The position numbers and the translations under genes are program-made. Positions 7,061 to 14,986 of a stretch of 32,016 bases of DNA are shown piece by piece. The notes below the pieces were generated by a model that saw only the letters and a program-made list of their open reading frames with translations, had not been told where the DNA came from and made no database searches. The DNA is from Pseudomonadota bacterium (GTDB lineage Bacteria > Pseudomonadota > Gammaproteobacteria > Xanthomonadales > Xanthomonadaceae), in the NCBI GenBank assembly GCA_030528565.1, contig JAUMYP010000026.1, positions 1-32,016 of the forward strand, given 5' to 3'. Each line of letters begins with the position of its first letter. The first letter of the stretch is position 1.

Positions 7061-10000
7061 TAATGAATATGAAAGCCATGGAAAGTTTCAGTAAAAAATC
7101 AGTGCAAACATTGCAGCAGGCTGCTGCCGTGTTGCAGGCAGGTTATGGTTTTGTCAATCGCAGCTATCTTTCCAGCCTTGGTGAGTTGACAGTCCAGTCA
7201 GCCAGTCAGGTGGGCAAGGAGTTCAGCCTGGGCTCTGATGTGCGTATTTTTCATATGCAGCGCCTGGTCAGTGAAAACCGGCAGTCGGTACTGGAAAGCT
7301 CACTGGCGGCTTATACCGCGCTTGGAGCATCGGGTTATGCCGTGTTTTTGCTGCTTTCCTGTGATGGACAGGAAACCCAAATATATCTTGGAGCGCGTGG
7401 TGAGCCTGGCAAGGTGCAGGGACGCAATGCTGGGGACTTGCTGAGAGAGGCTTTTCGCGGACAGTTTCCCGGCAGCAGTTTGCAGGCAGTTAAAGACCCG
7501 GTAGACAAAAAGCTGGCTGATGACATCAAGGGCTGGGAAAGTGTGGCCGCAGTTACTGGGGTACCCTCGCTATCTACTGAAGAGCGTGAACATTTTGTCC
7601 AGGGGCTGGAGCGTTTCATAGACGCGGCAGAAGGGCAAAAATACCAGGCGTTGATTCTTGCCGATCCGGTATCTTCGGCAGATTTGGATATTATTCGCCA
7701 GGGTTATGAGAGCCTTTCCACCCAGCTTTCACCTTTGCTCAAGCAGCAACTGAGTTATGGCATACAAGAAAGTGAAAGCGTGGCTGTAGGTATCAGCCGC
7801 AGTATCAGTGAGTCTTTGGGTAATAGCATCAGTATGACCGAGACTCGTGGAACTACAAATACGGAAGGAACCAACCAAAGCAAATCATCGAGTACCGATG
7901 CGGCCAAAGCTGCGATGGTGTCCGGAGCTATAGCGGGTGCTGCAATTGGTGCAAAAATTGCTGCTGGGATGACAGCTGCTACTGGAGGCGTGGCTGCTCC
8001 TATGGCGACAGTTGTTATGGCAGGAGCCGGGCTGGGAGGTGCTTTGCTTGGTGGAATATTTGCAGGAAATGAATCCAAAGGCACAAGCCAGTCCAAATCG
8101 GAAAGCTTCAGCACTGCAGAAGGTACTACCCATAGCACCACCCGGACAGAAGGCAGCACCGACAGTCATACCACTACTGGTACTTTGGGCAGTACTGAGC
8201 AGGTCTCGATTGAGGGTGTAAATAAAGGCATCGAGCAGTTACTGGCCAGGATTGACCGGAATCTGCAACGAGTGGAAGAGGCCAAAGCTTATGGGGGCTG
8301 GAATACCGCAGCCTATTTCATGGCGGACGATCAGGCTACATCCAGGTCATTGGCCAGTATTTTCCTAGGTCTTATGCGTGGAGGCAATTCCAGTAACGAA
8401 GATTTTGCCATTACCAGCTGGCGGCGTGACAAGAAAGAGGGTGTATTGGAGTGGCTCTCCATGTTCTCTCATCCACATTTAAAGCAAGAAATCAATACGG
8501 ATGTGCCAGTAACTTATCTGACCCCAGCCACATTGGTATCGGGCAAAGAAATGGCGATTCAAATGAGCCTGCCACGACGCTCCACTTCCACGGTTTCGGT
8601 GATTGAAACGCAGGCCTTTGGCCGCCGTGTGCAGTACCTGGATGAGCAGCATGGCAAAGGCAAGCGCATGATTACATTGGGCAATGTACGCCATTTGTGG
8701 GAAACCTTGCCGCAGCCCATTTGCCTTGATCTTGACCAATTGACCAGCCATGTGTTTGTGACTGGTTCCACAGGTGCAGGCAAAAGTAATACCCTTTACC
8801 ATATTATTGGGGAGGCGCGGAAGCACGGTGTACCGTTCTTGGTCATTGAACCGGCCAAGGGTGAGTACAAGCATGTACTTGGAAATCTTCCGGATGTGCG
8901 AGTGCTGGGCAGCAACCCGGCGCATAGCGAATTGCTGCGTATCAATCCCTTCGCCTTTCCGGAAGGTATTCATGTACTGGAGCATGTGGACAGGCTGGTT
9001 GAAATATTCAATGTTTGCTGGCCGATGTATGCTGCCATGCCAGCGGTATTGAAGGATGCCACGCTGCGTGCTTACGAGGTTTGTGGTTGGGATTTTGAGA
9101 GCTCTGAAAACCGTTTTGGCAAAAGATTTTTCCCAAATTTTTCCGACCTTCTGGAAATGCTGGAGGCGGTGATTGCGTCTTCTGAGTATTCGGAGGAGAT
9201 GAAAGGAAATTATATAGGCGCTTTGGCAACCCGGGTGCGCTCACTCGCCAATGGGTTGAATGCAAAGATATTTTCTTCTAATGAAATAAGTGGGCAGGAG
9301 CTTTTCGACGAAAACGTGATTGTTGATTTGAGCAGAATTGGCTCTTCGGAAACCAAGGCGCTGATCATGGGTATTCTGGTGATGCGGCTTGGCGAATATC
9401 GCATGAGCCAGGCCGGGATGAACCAGCCGCTCAAACACATCACGGTACTGGAAGAGGCGCATAATATCTTGCGTCGCACCTCCACCGAGCAAAGTCAGGA
9501 AGGTGCCAATGTGGCGGGCAAGGCGGTTGAAATGCTGGTCAACTCCATTGCTGAAATGCGTACATATGGCGAAGGCTTTGTCATTGTTGACCAATCCCCA
9601 GCCATGGTGGATATGGCGGCGATTCGCAATACCAATACCAAGGTCATCATGCGCCTGCCGGAGGAATCCGATCGCCGCTTGGTAGGCAAGGCCGCAGCCT
9701 TGCAGGATGAGCAGCTTGAAGAAATCGCCAAGCTACCTCGCGGCGTTGCCGTGGTTTATCAAAATAATTGGCTGGAGCCGGTATTGTGCGAGGTTAGTCG
9801 TTTCCCCGAAAATGAGATGGCGTATGAATATCGAGGGGTAGTTAAATTCGAGGGGAGTGTTGACAGAGGTGTATTCAACTTGCACTTGTCCCGACTATTC
9901 CTGAATGCATATATGCCAATGATGGAAAAAGTGGATATTGACCTCGTTTTGCGCGGGATTGATATTTTTGATCTGCCGGTAGCTTCCAAGATCAAAGTCA

Positions 10001-10341
10001 TGAATCGAGAGCATGATTATTTCTTGTCCAAGACAGGGAGTTGTCAAGAAGATGCCTCTGTATTGATCAGTGCTTTGGGCCTGCGTAGGCGTGTCAGTCA
10101 GATCGTGGAAAGGCACTTGAAGGGCATGAAGCCCGTGAAAGAGCCCGTTCTTAATGGAATGGTTGATGAGCTCCAACTGGAGCTGTGTTCCATACTGGAT
10201 CAAAGGGTCTCGAGAGATTTAATTTTTATGTTAACTGATTGCTGTGTTTTGAGTTGCCGGTTAGATGATGATGTGCGTAAAAATATTTTTCATGAATTGA
10301 ATCGAGTAAAGGAGCATGCAATGCTGGAGGTTGTGCGATGA
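7057..10341 (+). CDS. HerA/VirB4-type ATPase with glycine-zipper insert
   Basis: This is a 1094-residue P-loop ATPase of the HerA-FtsK superfamily (DUF87 type). The N-terminal ~240 residues resemble the non-catalytic domain of VirB4/TraC-like secretion ATPases (YAVFLLLSCDG, IYLGARGEPG, FPGS). Two Ser/Thr-rich stretches (about 247-281 and 341-385) flank a Gly/Ala-rich glycine-zipper segment (about 283-340, e.g. GAIAGAAIGAKIAAG and GAGLGGALLGGIFAG) able to insert in membrane. The motor follows: Walker A GSTGAGKSN (570-578), then IEPAKGEYK, and Walker B ITVLEEAH (glutamates 799-800), with a later sensor region (RTYGEGFVIVDQSPAMVD). About 200 C-terminal residues are unassigned. HerA relatives pump DNA, and VirB4 relatives power protein or DNA export; which applies is unknown. 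ATGA overlaps join both neighbours. ATG at 7063 is an alternative start. Confidence 0.85.
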   Translation: MIMNMKAMESFSKKSVQTLQQAAAVLQAGYGFVNRSYLSSLGELTVQSASQVGKEFSLGSDVRIFHMQRLVSENRQSVLESSLAAYTALGASGYAVFLLLSCDGQETQIYLGARGEPGKVQGRNAGDLLREAFRGQFPGSSLQAVKDPVDKKLADDIKGWESVAAVTGVPSLSTEEREHFVQGLERFIDAAEGQKYQALILADPVSSADLDIIRQGYESLSTQLSPLLKQQLSYGIQESESVAVGISRSISESLGNSISMTETRGTTNTEGTNQSKSSSTDAAKAAMVSGAIAGAAIGAKIAAGMTAATGGVAAPMATVVMAGAGLGGALLGGIFAGNESKGTSQSKSESFSTAEGTTHSTTRTEGSTDSHTTTGTLGSTEQVSIEGVNKGIEQLLARIDRNLQRVEEAKAYGGWNTAAYFMADDQATSRSLASIFLGLMRGGNSSNEDFAITSWRRDKKEGVLEWLSMFSHPHLKQEINTDVPVTYLTPATLVSGKEMAIQMSLPRRSTSTVSVIETQAFGRRVQYLDEQHGKGKRMITLGNVRHLWETLPQPICLDLDQLTSHVFVTGSTGAGKSNTLYHIIGEARKHGVPFLVIEPAKGEYKHVLGNLPDVRVLGSNPAHSELLRINPFAFPEGIHVLEHVDRLVEIFNVCWPMYAAMPAVLKDATLRAYEVCGWDFESSENRFGKRFFPNFSDLLEMLEAVIASSEYSEEMKGNYIGALATRVRSLANGLNAKIFSSNEISGQELFDENVIVDLSRIGSSETKALIMGILVMRLGEYRMSQAGMNQPLKHITVLEEAHNILRRTSTEQSQEGANVAGKAVEMLVNSIAEMRTYGEGFVIVDQSPAMVDMAAIRNTNTKVIMRLPEESDRRLVGKAAALQDEQLEEIAKLPRGVAVVYQNNWLEPVLCEVSRFPENEMAYEYRGVVKFEGSVDRGVFNLHLSRLFLNAYMPMMEKVDIDLVLRGIDIFDLPVASKIKVMNREHDYFLSKTGSCQEDASVLISALGLRRRVSQIVERHLKGMKPVKEPVLNGMVDELQLELCSILDQRVSRDLIFMLTDCCVLSCRLDDDVRKNIFHELNRVKEHAMLEVVR

Positions 10342-10973
10342 ACTTTTTCAAGGATACGGGCTTTGTTAATCCTGGGGACTCGGGAAGTCTTGCGGATTAT
10401 CTCAAGAAGTTGATTCCAAAGGAGCGGGATATTTCAGATTTTAGGCCTGAATTTTATTGTATTCCTAAAGGTGGCTCATGGGTAGGGGGCAAAGGGGAGT
10501 CCACTTGGAGGCCAGATTTGGATAAAATCCCGAATGGAGGTAGGGGGAACTCAAACCCTGAGAATCTTACCTATGGGGAGATTTTGGATAAGTATGACAT
10601 AGATGGGATTGAGTACAAAAAAGAATCTTATGAAGTCAATGGTGAAATTAGGGAAGACTACTTTGCCGATTTTACTCCGGTTGCCGAGGCTGAAGTTGAA
10701 ATTGAGGGTATGACAACCGATCGCTACAAAAACTATGCCAAGGCGGCAGAAAAGCTGGCTGAGAAATGGTCGGTGGAAGGGAAAGACGGTAAAACGGATT
10801 GGAGTCCCCGTGATGTGGAAAATTGGAGGCGTGAACATAATTATACTTGGCACGAGCACCAAGACTGCAAAACTGTTCAGCTTGTCCCTAGGGAGGTGCA
10901 CTGCAATACTCGGCATAGGGGCGGGGTGTCAATATTGGATGAAAGAAATAAGGCTATTAAAGGTGGGGTGTAA
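10338..10973 (+). CDS. WHH-type HNH/Endo VII-superfamily nuclease (toxin-like)
   Basis: The product has 211 residues. The C-terminal third has the WHH-family nuclease signature: W171-H172-E-H174, then KTVQLVPREVH (His188) and RHRGGVS (His193). The upstream part of the family is also present: RPDLDKIPNGGRG, then ILDKYDIDGIEY and AEAEVEIEGMTTDRYKNY. This domain is best known as the nuclease tip of polymorphic toxins. Here it is a separate small protein with only ~55 extra N-terminal residues and no signal peptide, PAAR, LXG or MuF part. It overlaps the ATPase stop in an ATGA and is followed after 3 bases by a probable immunity gene. It may be an effector that degrades DNA on activation, or a cargo of the ATPase; neither is shown. 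It is A/T-rich compared with the housekeeping genes. Confidence 0.82.
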   Translation: MNFFKDTGFVNPGDSGSLADYLKKLIPKERDISDFRPEFYCIPKGGSWVGGKGESTWRPDLDKIPNGGRGNSNPENLTYGEILDKYDIDGIEYKKESYEVNGEIREDYFADFTPVAEAEVEIEGMTTDRYKNYAKAAEKLAEKWSVEGKDGKTDWSPRDVENWRREHNYTWHEHQDCKTVQLVPREVHCNTRHRGGVSILDERNKAIKGGV

Positions 10974-10976
10974 TCC

Positions 10977-11345
10977 ATGGAGATGAAAGGCTTCGTTTTT
11001 GATTTTGGATGGAAAAAGTCGATTGACTTTCAATTCGAAGAAAACATGCGTATTGAATGCGTTTTTTCTGCATTTGAGGGTGAGAGGCTTTCGCCTGAAC
11101 AGGAGGCCGCATTCGCGGAATTCGAGAAAAACAAGGCTCGCTATGAAAAAACAAGTGTTGAGATTTTTGCGAAATATGCACAAAAGGAAAGGCTTGCCCA
11201 CGCAAGCGCAGCCCCCACTGCCCTGTTTTTTAAGCGCGATGGTAGTTTCGGCTTGCTGCTAGAGTGCTCATGGGAGCCAGAGCACGGGGCTGTAATTGTG
11301 CTTTATCCAGAGCAGTGGGTTGGTACTCAGGACATGTTTTTGTAA
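10977..11345 (+). CDS. probable immunity protein (DUF6985/DUF2004-like)
   Basis: The product has 122 residues and lies directly after the nuclease. The pattern LSPEQEAAFAEFEKNK, then IFAKYA, PTALFFKRDGSFGLLLECSW, EPEHG and VGTQDMFL matches small proteins of the DUF6985/DUF2004 type, which accompany nuclease toxins as immunity proteins. It should bind and block the WHH nuclease in the cytoplasm. The pairing is inferred from order and spacing. A Shine-Dalgarno-like ggtgggg precedes the ATG at 10977; a second ATG at 10983 is possible. Its TAA shares a base with the next ATG (TAATG). Confidence 0.68.
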   Translation: MEMKGFVFDFGWKKSIDFQFEENMRIECVFSAFEGERLSPEQEAAFAEFEKNKARYEKTSVEIFAKYAQKERLAHASAAPTALFFKRDGSFGLLLECSWEPEHGAVIVLYPEQWVGTQDMFL

Positions 11346-11980
11346 TGGTTTGCGATTTCATGATTGAAGACGGCTTCAATCAAAACTACCGCATCCGTCT
11401 GCACCGCGCCAGCAGTTGGCTGGCGCGGGCAGAGGCGTGTGCCGGGGATGATCTGGACGGGCGTTTCGTGTTTCTCTGGGTGGCGCTGAATGCTGCCTAT
11501 GCGCGGGCATTTGGCGAGAGCGAAAGTGAGCGCGAGAAACTGGCCGGGTTTATCCGGGCGTTGCTAAAGGTGGATAAGGAGCAGGTACTGCACAGGATTT
11601 TGATGGAGCGCTTTACTGGTCCGGTACGGACATTGATCGAAAACAAGTTCGTGTTCCAGCCGTTTTGGCAGGCGCTTCGCGACCACGACTCCAGTGGCCG
11701 CTGGGAGCAGCAGTTTGCCGCTGCCAAGAAGCAGGCGGTGGCAGCGGTGCTGTCCGGTGATACCGCCAAGGTTTATTCGATTGTTTTCAGTCGGCTGTAT
11801 GTGCTGCGTAATCAATTGGTACATGGCGGTGCTACTTGTGGTAGCCGCTTGAATCGTGTGCAGCTGAAGGATGCGATTGCACTGCTGTCGGCCATCGTTC
11901 CGGTGGTGATTGGCTTGATGGAGGAAAATCCGGATACCGATTGGGGCGAGATCATGTATCCGGTGGTGGGGAATTTTTGA
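11345..11980 (+). CDS. HEPN-domain protein with RX4H motif
   Basis: The product has 211 residues from the ATG in the TAATG junction with the immunity gene; a longer frame starting at 11264 would overlap that gene by 82 bases and is less likely. It is all-helical, with YRIRLHRASSWLARAE near the start, FLWVALNAAYA at about 43-53, and the HEPN signature LRNQLVHGG (Arg155, His160). HEPN proteins with an intact RX4-6H are often metal-independent RNases in toxin-antitoxin, abortive-infection and CRISPR-associated systems. Codon use is visibly more G/C-rich than in the rest of the island, so it may be an older chromosomal gene to which the island abuts. The overlap nevertheless suggests co-translation. 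It ends 7 bases before the convergent PPTase gene. Confidence 0.8.
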   Translation: MVCDFMIEDGFNQNYRIRLHRASSWLARAEACAGDDLDGRFVFLWVALNAAYARAFGESESEREKLAGFIRALLKVDKEQVLHRILMERFTGPVRTLIENKFVFQPFWQALRDHDSSGRWEQQFAAAKKQAVAAVLSGDTAKVYSIVFSRLYVLRNQLVHGGATCGSRLNRVQLKDAIALLSAIVPVVIGLMEENPDTDWGEIMYPVVGNF

Positions 11981-11987
11981 AATTGCG

Positions 11988-12551
11988 TCAATCGACTTCT
12001 CGCCACGCCAGCACTGCCCAGTAACCCGGCTCGGGGCTGAAGCTAGAAAGTTGCCAGTCCTGGGGCTTGCCCAGTTGTGGGTGACACTCGGTAATGACAA
12101 GGCCGGTGGGGGCAAGGCTGAGGCAGAGTTTTTCCAGGCCGAAAGACAGGCCGTGGCCGTGGGCTTTGAGGATGGCTTCCTTGGCGCACCACAGGTGCAG
12201 GAAGGCAATCTCCCGTTCGGTTTGCGGGAGGCTTGCCAGCCAGTCGGTTTCTTGCGGGTGAAAAAAGCGCCGGGCAAGTTTCAGGGCATTGGGGCGTGGG
12301 CGGATATATTCCAGGTCGCAGCCGACCATCAGGTCTTTGCCGCAGGCGACCAGCAGCTTTTCACCGCTATGGCTCCAGTTAATGTCGATATCATCCAGCG
12401 GGGTGGCCAGGCGTGGACGGCCGCGGGCATCGCGGTACAGCGGTAGCTGTGCGGGGTATTGCAGCTGTTGCGTCAGCCAGTCGCGCGCAAGGGTTTCGGC
12501 ATGGCTGCCGGGAGAATGAGGCAACAGGGTATGTGCGGGGAGGTGGCTCAT
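11988..12551 (-). CDS. 4'-phosphopantetheinyl transferase (Sfp type)
   Basis: It transfers the phosphopantetheine arm of CoA to a carrier-protein serine. The 187 residues contain both family signatures: GCDLE at 77-81 (Mg-binding Asp and Glu) and WCAKEAILKAHG (Trp121, Lys124, Glu125, Lys129), plus the NWSHS element near 58. Lengths near 190-230 are usual. The client carrier protein is not in this window; fatty acid, polyene or siderophore carriers are possible. It converges on the HEPN gene with a 7-base gap, and its start faces a 244-base divergent spacer. Confidence 0.88.
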   Translation of the reverse strand: MSHLPAHTLLPHSPGSHAETLARDWLTQQLQYPAQLPLYRDARGRPRLATPLDDIDINWSHSGEKLLVACGKDLMVGCDLEYIRPRPNALKLARRFFHPQETDWLASLPQTEREIAFLHLWCAKEAILKAHGHGLSFGLEKLCLSLAPTGLVITECHPQLGKPQDWQLSSFSPEPGYWAVLAWREVD

Positions 12552-12795
12552 CGGGCAAGCCTAACCTGATAGCGTATGGTGTGCCGAAAATACTTGTATC
12601 GGCAGATGGCCAAGGCAAGCCTTGCTGGCGCTGCTTGCCGGGGCAGACTGAGATGTGTTTCACACTTTCACATCCAGTGCAAGTTGCTGAATACAAAAGT
12701 AATTTTTTCACCTGTCATGACACGTTCATCACATGACTTTCGCCAGACTGCGCGCACTCCCGGAACGGGACAACTTTCAAACAAGGAGATTTTCA
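12552..12795. other. divergent intergenic region
   Basis: The spacer lies between the PPTase start (minus) and the GlsB-like gene (plus). It must hold promoters for both, but I see no clear consensus pair. It contains GGCAAGC (12614-12620) pairing with GCTTGCC (12633-12639) across a 12-base loop, and the 10-bp palindrome TGTCATGACA at 12713-12722. No further gene is seen. Confidence 0.5.
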
Positions 12796-13050
12796 ATGGG
12801 CCTCATTATCTGGTTGATTGTGGGTGGTATTGTCGGTTGGCTGGCCAGCATCATCATGAAGCGCGATGCACAGCAGGGCATCATCCTGAATGTGGTGGTG
12901 GGTATTGTCGGTGCGGCGCTTGCCGGTTTTCTGTTCGGCGGCGGCAGCATCAACGACGGCATCACCGTGATGTCGTTCCTGTATTCGCTGGTCGGCGCGG
13001 TGATTTTGCTGCTTATCGTGAATCTGTTTACGCGCGGCAAGGCGCGCTGA
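12796..13050 (+). CDS. GlsB/YeaQ/YmgE-family stress membrane protein
   Basis: This small inner-membrane protein of 84 residues belongs to the transglycosylase-associated family. It has three hydrophobic segments (MGLIIWLIVGGIVGWLASII; then ILNVVVGIVGAALAGFLFGG; then FLYSLVGAVILLLIVNLF) and ends in RGKAR. The ATG at 12796 is chosen because aaggag lies just upstream; a longer frame from 12733 has no such site. The function is unknown, and relatives are stress-induced. A long hairpin follows the gene. Confidence 0.88.
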   Translation: MGLIIWLIVGGIVGWLASIIMKRDAQQGIILNVVVGIVGAALAGFLFGGGSINDGITVMSFLYSLVGAVILLLIVNLFTRGKAR

Positions 13051-13071
13051 TAAAGCACTTGTTTTCATGAC

Positions 13072-13102
13072 CGACAACGCCCGGCATTGCCGGGCGTTGT
13101 CG
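13072..13102. terminator. hairpin terminator between convergent genes
   Basis: This is a 14-bp perfect stem (arms CGACAACGCCCGGC and its complement) with an ATT loop. It sits 21 bases after the GlsB-like gene and before the end of the convergent ybaN-like gene. It lacks a clear T-run on either strand but is very stable, so it probably serves both directions or stabilises the 3' ends. Confidence 0.7.
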
Positions 13103-13150
13103 TATGTGGCGTTATCCAGACAATGCAGTTCAGAGCCTTTGAACAGGCTC

Positions 13151-13519
13151 TCAGATATCTGGCGATGGGGTGGGGCGGGTTGTAATCCAGCCTGCCGAAG
13201 CCAGCATGAAAGCTGCAACCGCCAGCGTCCAGGGCCAGCCCGGAGGGCCGGCAAAAAGAAAAATCAAAAAACCAATGCCAATGCCGGTGCAGGCCCAGAA
13301 CTTGCCTGCGCGCGAGATGGCGCGCTGGTATTTCCAGGCGCGCAGGCTGGCGCCGTAACGTGGATGATTGAGCAGCCACGCTTCAAGGCGCGGCGAGCTG
13401 CGGGCAAAGCAGGTCACGGCAAGAATCAGGAAAATGGTGGTTGGCATGACCGGCAGTACGGCGCCGATGCCGGCCATGACCAGCATCAGCCATCCGCAGG
13501 TGAACCAGAACCAGCGCAT
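13151..13519 (-). CDS. ybaN: YbaN-family (DUF454) inner-membrane protein
   Basis: The product has 122 residues with the family pattern GAVLPVMPTTIFLILAVTCF, then ARSSPRLEAWLLNHPRYGASL, followed by two more hydrophobic helices (FWACTGIGIGFLIFLF; WTLAVAAFMLASAGW). The biochemical role is unknown. It lies 15 bases downstream of the heme oxygenase gene on the same strand, an association seen in other bacteria. The start is preceded by ggcggg. Confidence 0.87.
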   Translation of the reverse strand: MRWFWFTCGWLMLVMAGIGAVLPVMPTTIFLILAVTCFARSSPRLEAWLLNHPRYGASLRAWKYQRAISRAGKFWACTGIGIGFLIFLFAGPPGWPWTLAVAAFMLASAGWITTRPTPSPDI

Positions 13520-13534
13520 CGTGCCCGCCTGAAC

Positions 13535-14116
13535 TCAGCCCTTGGCGAACTCTTCGTTGACATAGCCCTGCACGGTGGCAAAGGCCTGGTTGGCCGCAGC
13601 AAATACGCGCGCTTCTTCGGCTTCGGAAAGTGCGATTTCATCCAGTGCGCGGGTGAATTCACGCCAGTGCCGTGCCGCGCCATCGGGGTGTGCCGCCAGG
13701 TGGCGCGCGCCATGTTCGGCATTCAGCCCCAGCTTGCTGGAGGCCAGTTTGTACAGCACGGTGCCGCCGATATTCGAGCCTTCGGCCACATACAGCCAGC
13801 CCAGTGCTTCCGGCAGTGCGGTGCTGCTGTCCAGCTTGCCTGCGGCGGCCTCGGGCAGCGGGGTGCCGAGGTCGCGGAGATCCTGCGTGACCTGGGCAAG
13901 ACGGCGGCGGGCATCCAGCTCCGGCAGCAGTGGCACCAGCTCCGGTTTGGTATACAGGGCATCGACATCGCGGTGGAAGCGGTATTGCACGCGCAGGAAG
14001 CGGGCGAACTGTGCCTGGCTTGAGAAAATGTCCTCGGCCATGATGCTCTTGTCGAGGCGGTCATGGGTGTCGCGGGTGGCCTCTTTCAGGCGGCGGCTGC
14101 GGCTGTTTTCGTTCAT
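13535..14116 (-). CDS. heme oxygenase (biliverdin-producing)
   Basis: It opens heme to biliverdin, CO and iron using reduced electron donors. The product has 193 residues. The proximal histidine region is ATRDTHDRLD (His18); the distal helix is LGWLYVAEGSNIGGTVLYK with the Gly-rich kink. The ATG at 14116 is chosen because ggag stands 7 bases upstream; an upstream extension into the xthA gene is not needed. It lies 34 bases after xthA and probably shares its transcript with the ybaN-like gene. No phytochrome or heme receptor gene is near, so iron recovery versus pigment synthesis cannot be decided. Confidence 0.9.
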   Translation of the reverse strand: MNENSRSRRLKEATRDTHDRLDKSIMAEDIFSSQAQFARFLRVQYRFHRDVDALYTKPELVPLLPELDARRRLAQVTQDLRDLGTPLPEAAAGKLDSSTALPEALGWLYVAEGSNIGGTVLYKLASSKLGLNAEHGARHLAAHPDGAARHWREFTRALDEIALSEAEEARVFAAANQAFATVQGYVNEEFAKG

Positions 14117-14150
14117 GACAATGCTCCGTTGGGTGTGGTTATGGAGGACT

Positions 14151-14924
14151 TCAGGCGGCCAGTTGCAGCCAGGCCGGGGCGTGGTCGCTGGGGCGTTCCC
14201 AGGTGCGTGGTGTGCGGTCGATGCCGGTTGCTTGCGTGGCGTTTTTGAGTGCATCCGATACCAGGGTCAGGTCGATGCGCAGGCCAAGATTGCGGCGGAA
14301 GGCGGCCTGGCGGTAATCCCACCAGCTGAACATGCCTGCGTCCTGGTGATGCAGGCGTAGGGCATCGCTAAAACCGAGCGACTGGATGCGCGCCAGCGCC
14401 TCGCGCTCTGCGCCTGAGGTCAGGATGTGGGTTTCGTCCCACACTGCCGGGTCAGGTACATCGCGGGCATCCGGAGCGATATTGAAGTCGCCCATCACCA
14501 CCATCTTCGGCCAGTGCCTGAGGTCTTCGGCCAGCCAGTCGTGCACGGCGGCCAGCCAGCGCAGCTTGTAAGCGTATTTGTCGGTGCCGATGTCCTGGCC
14601 GTTGACCACGTACAGGTTGACGATGCGCACATCATTGACGGTGGCGGCAATCACCCGCGCCTGCGGGTCGTCAAAGCCGGGAATGCCGCGCTGCACGTCC
14701 TGCAATGCGCCGCCGCGCGAGAGCAGCGCCACGCCGTTATAGGTTTTCTGGCCGTGAAAGACCACTTCATAGCCGACCTGCTGGATGGCCGTGGCGGGAA
14801 ACCTGGCATCTTCGAGCTTGGTTTCCTGTAGCCCGACTACATCCGGCTGGAAATCGGCCAGCCATTGCAGCAGATGCGGCAGGCGCACATTGAGCGAGTT
14901 GACATTCCACGAAGCGATTTTCAT
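14151..14924 (-). CDS. xthA: exodeoxyribonuclease III (AP endonuclease, XthA type)
   Basis: This Mg-dependent AP endonuclease and 3'-5' exonuclease of base-excision repair has 257 residues. The EEP-fold motifs are in order: MKIASWNVNSLNVR, LQETK (metal Glu), YVVNGQ, MGDFNIAP, FSWWDYR, GLRIDL and PSDHAP. The ATG giving MKIASWN is chosen to match family lengths; another ATG lies 6 bases upstream, and neither has a clear ribosome site. It is divergent from yrdA. The window encodes a second, differently organised enzyme of this family. Confidence 0.93.
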   Translation of the reverse strand: MKIASWNVNSLNVRLPHLLQWLADFQPDVVGLQETKLEDARFPATAIQQVGYEVVFHGQKTYNGVALLSRGGALQDVQRGIPGFDDPQARVIAATVNDVRIVNLYVVNGQDIGTDKYAYKLRWLAAVHDWLAEDLRHWPKMVVMGDFNIAPDARDVPDPAVWDETHILTSGAEREALARIQSLGFSDALRLHHQDAGMFSWWDYRQAAFRRNLGLRIDLTLVSDALKNATQATGIDRTPRTWERPSDHAPAWLQLAA

Positions 14925-14986
14925 TCGCATATTGTAGGGGGTTTGCCGCTGCGCGGTGAGAGGGGGCAAATGCTTATACTGGCAGG

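Noticed and set aside
7800-8220. Ser/Thr/Gly-rich stretch as a possible DNA repeat array or CRISPR-like element
   Set aside because: The repetition is loose and at the protein level, in frame within the ATPase; no regular spacing in the DNA.
12713-12722. 10-bp palindrome TGTCATGACA upstream of the GlsB-like gene
   Set aside because: Short and isolated; listed only in the spacer description because nothing ties it to a regulator.
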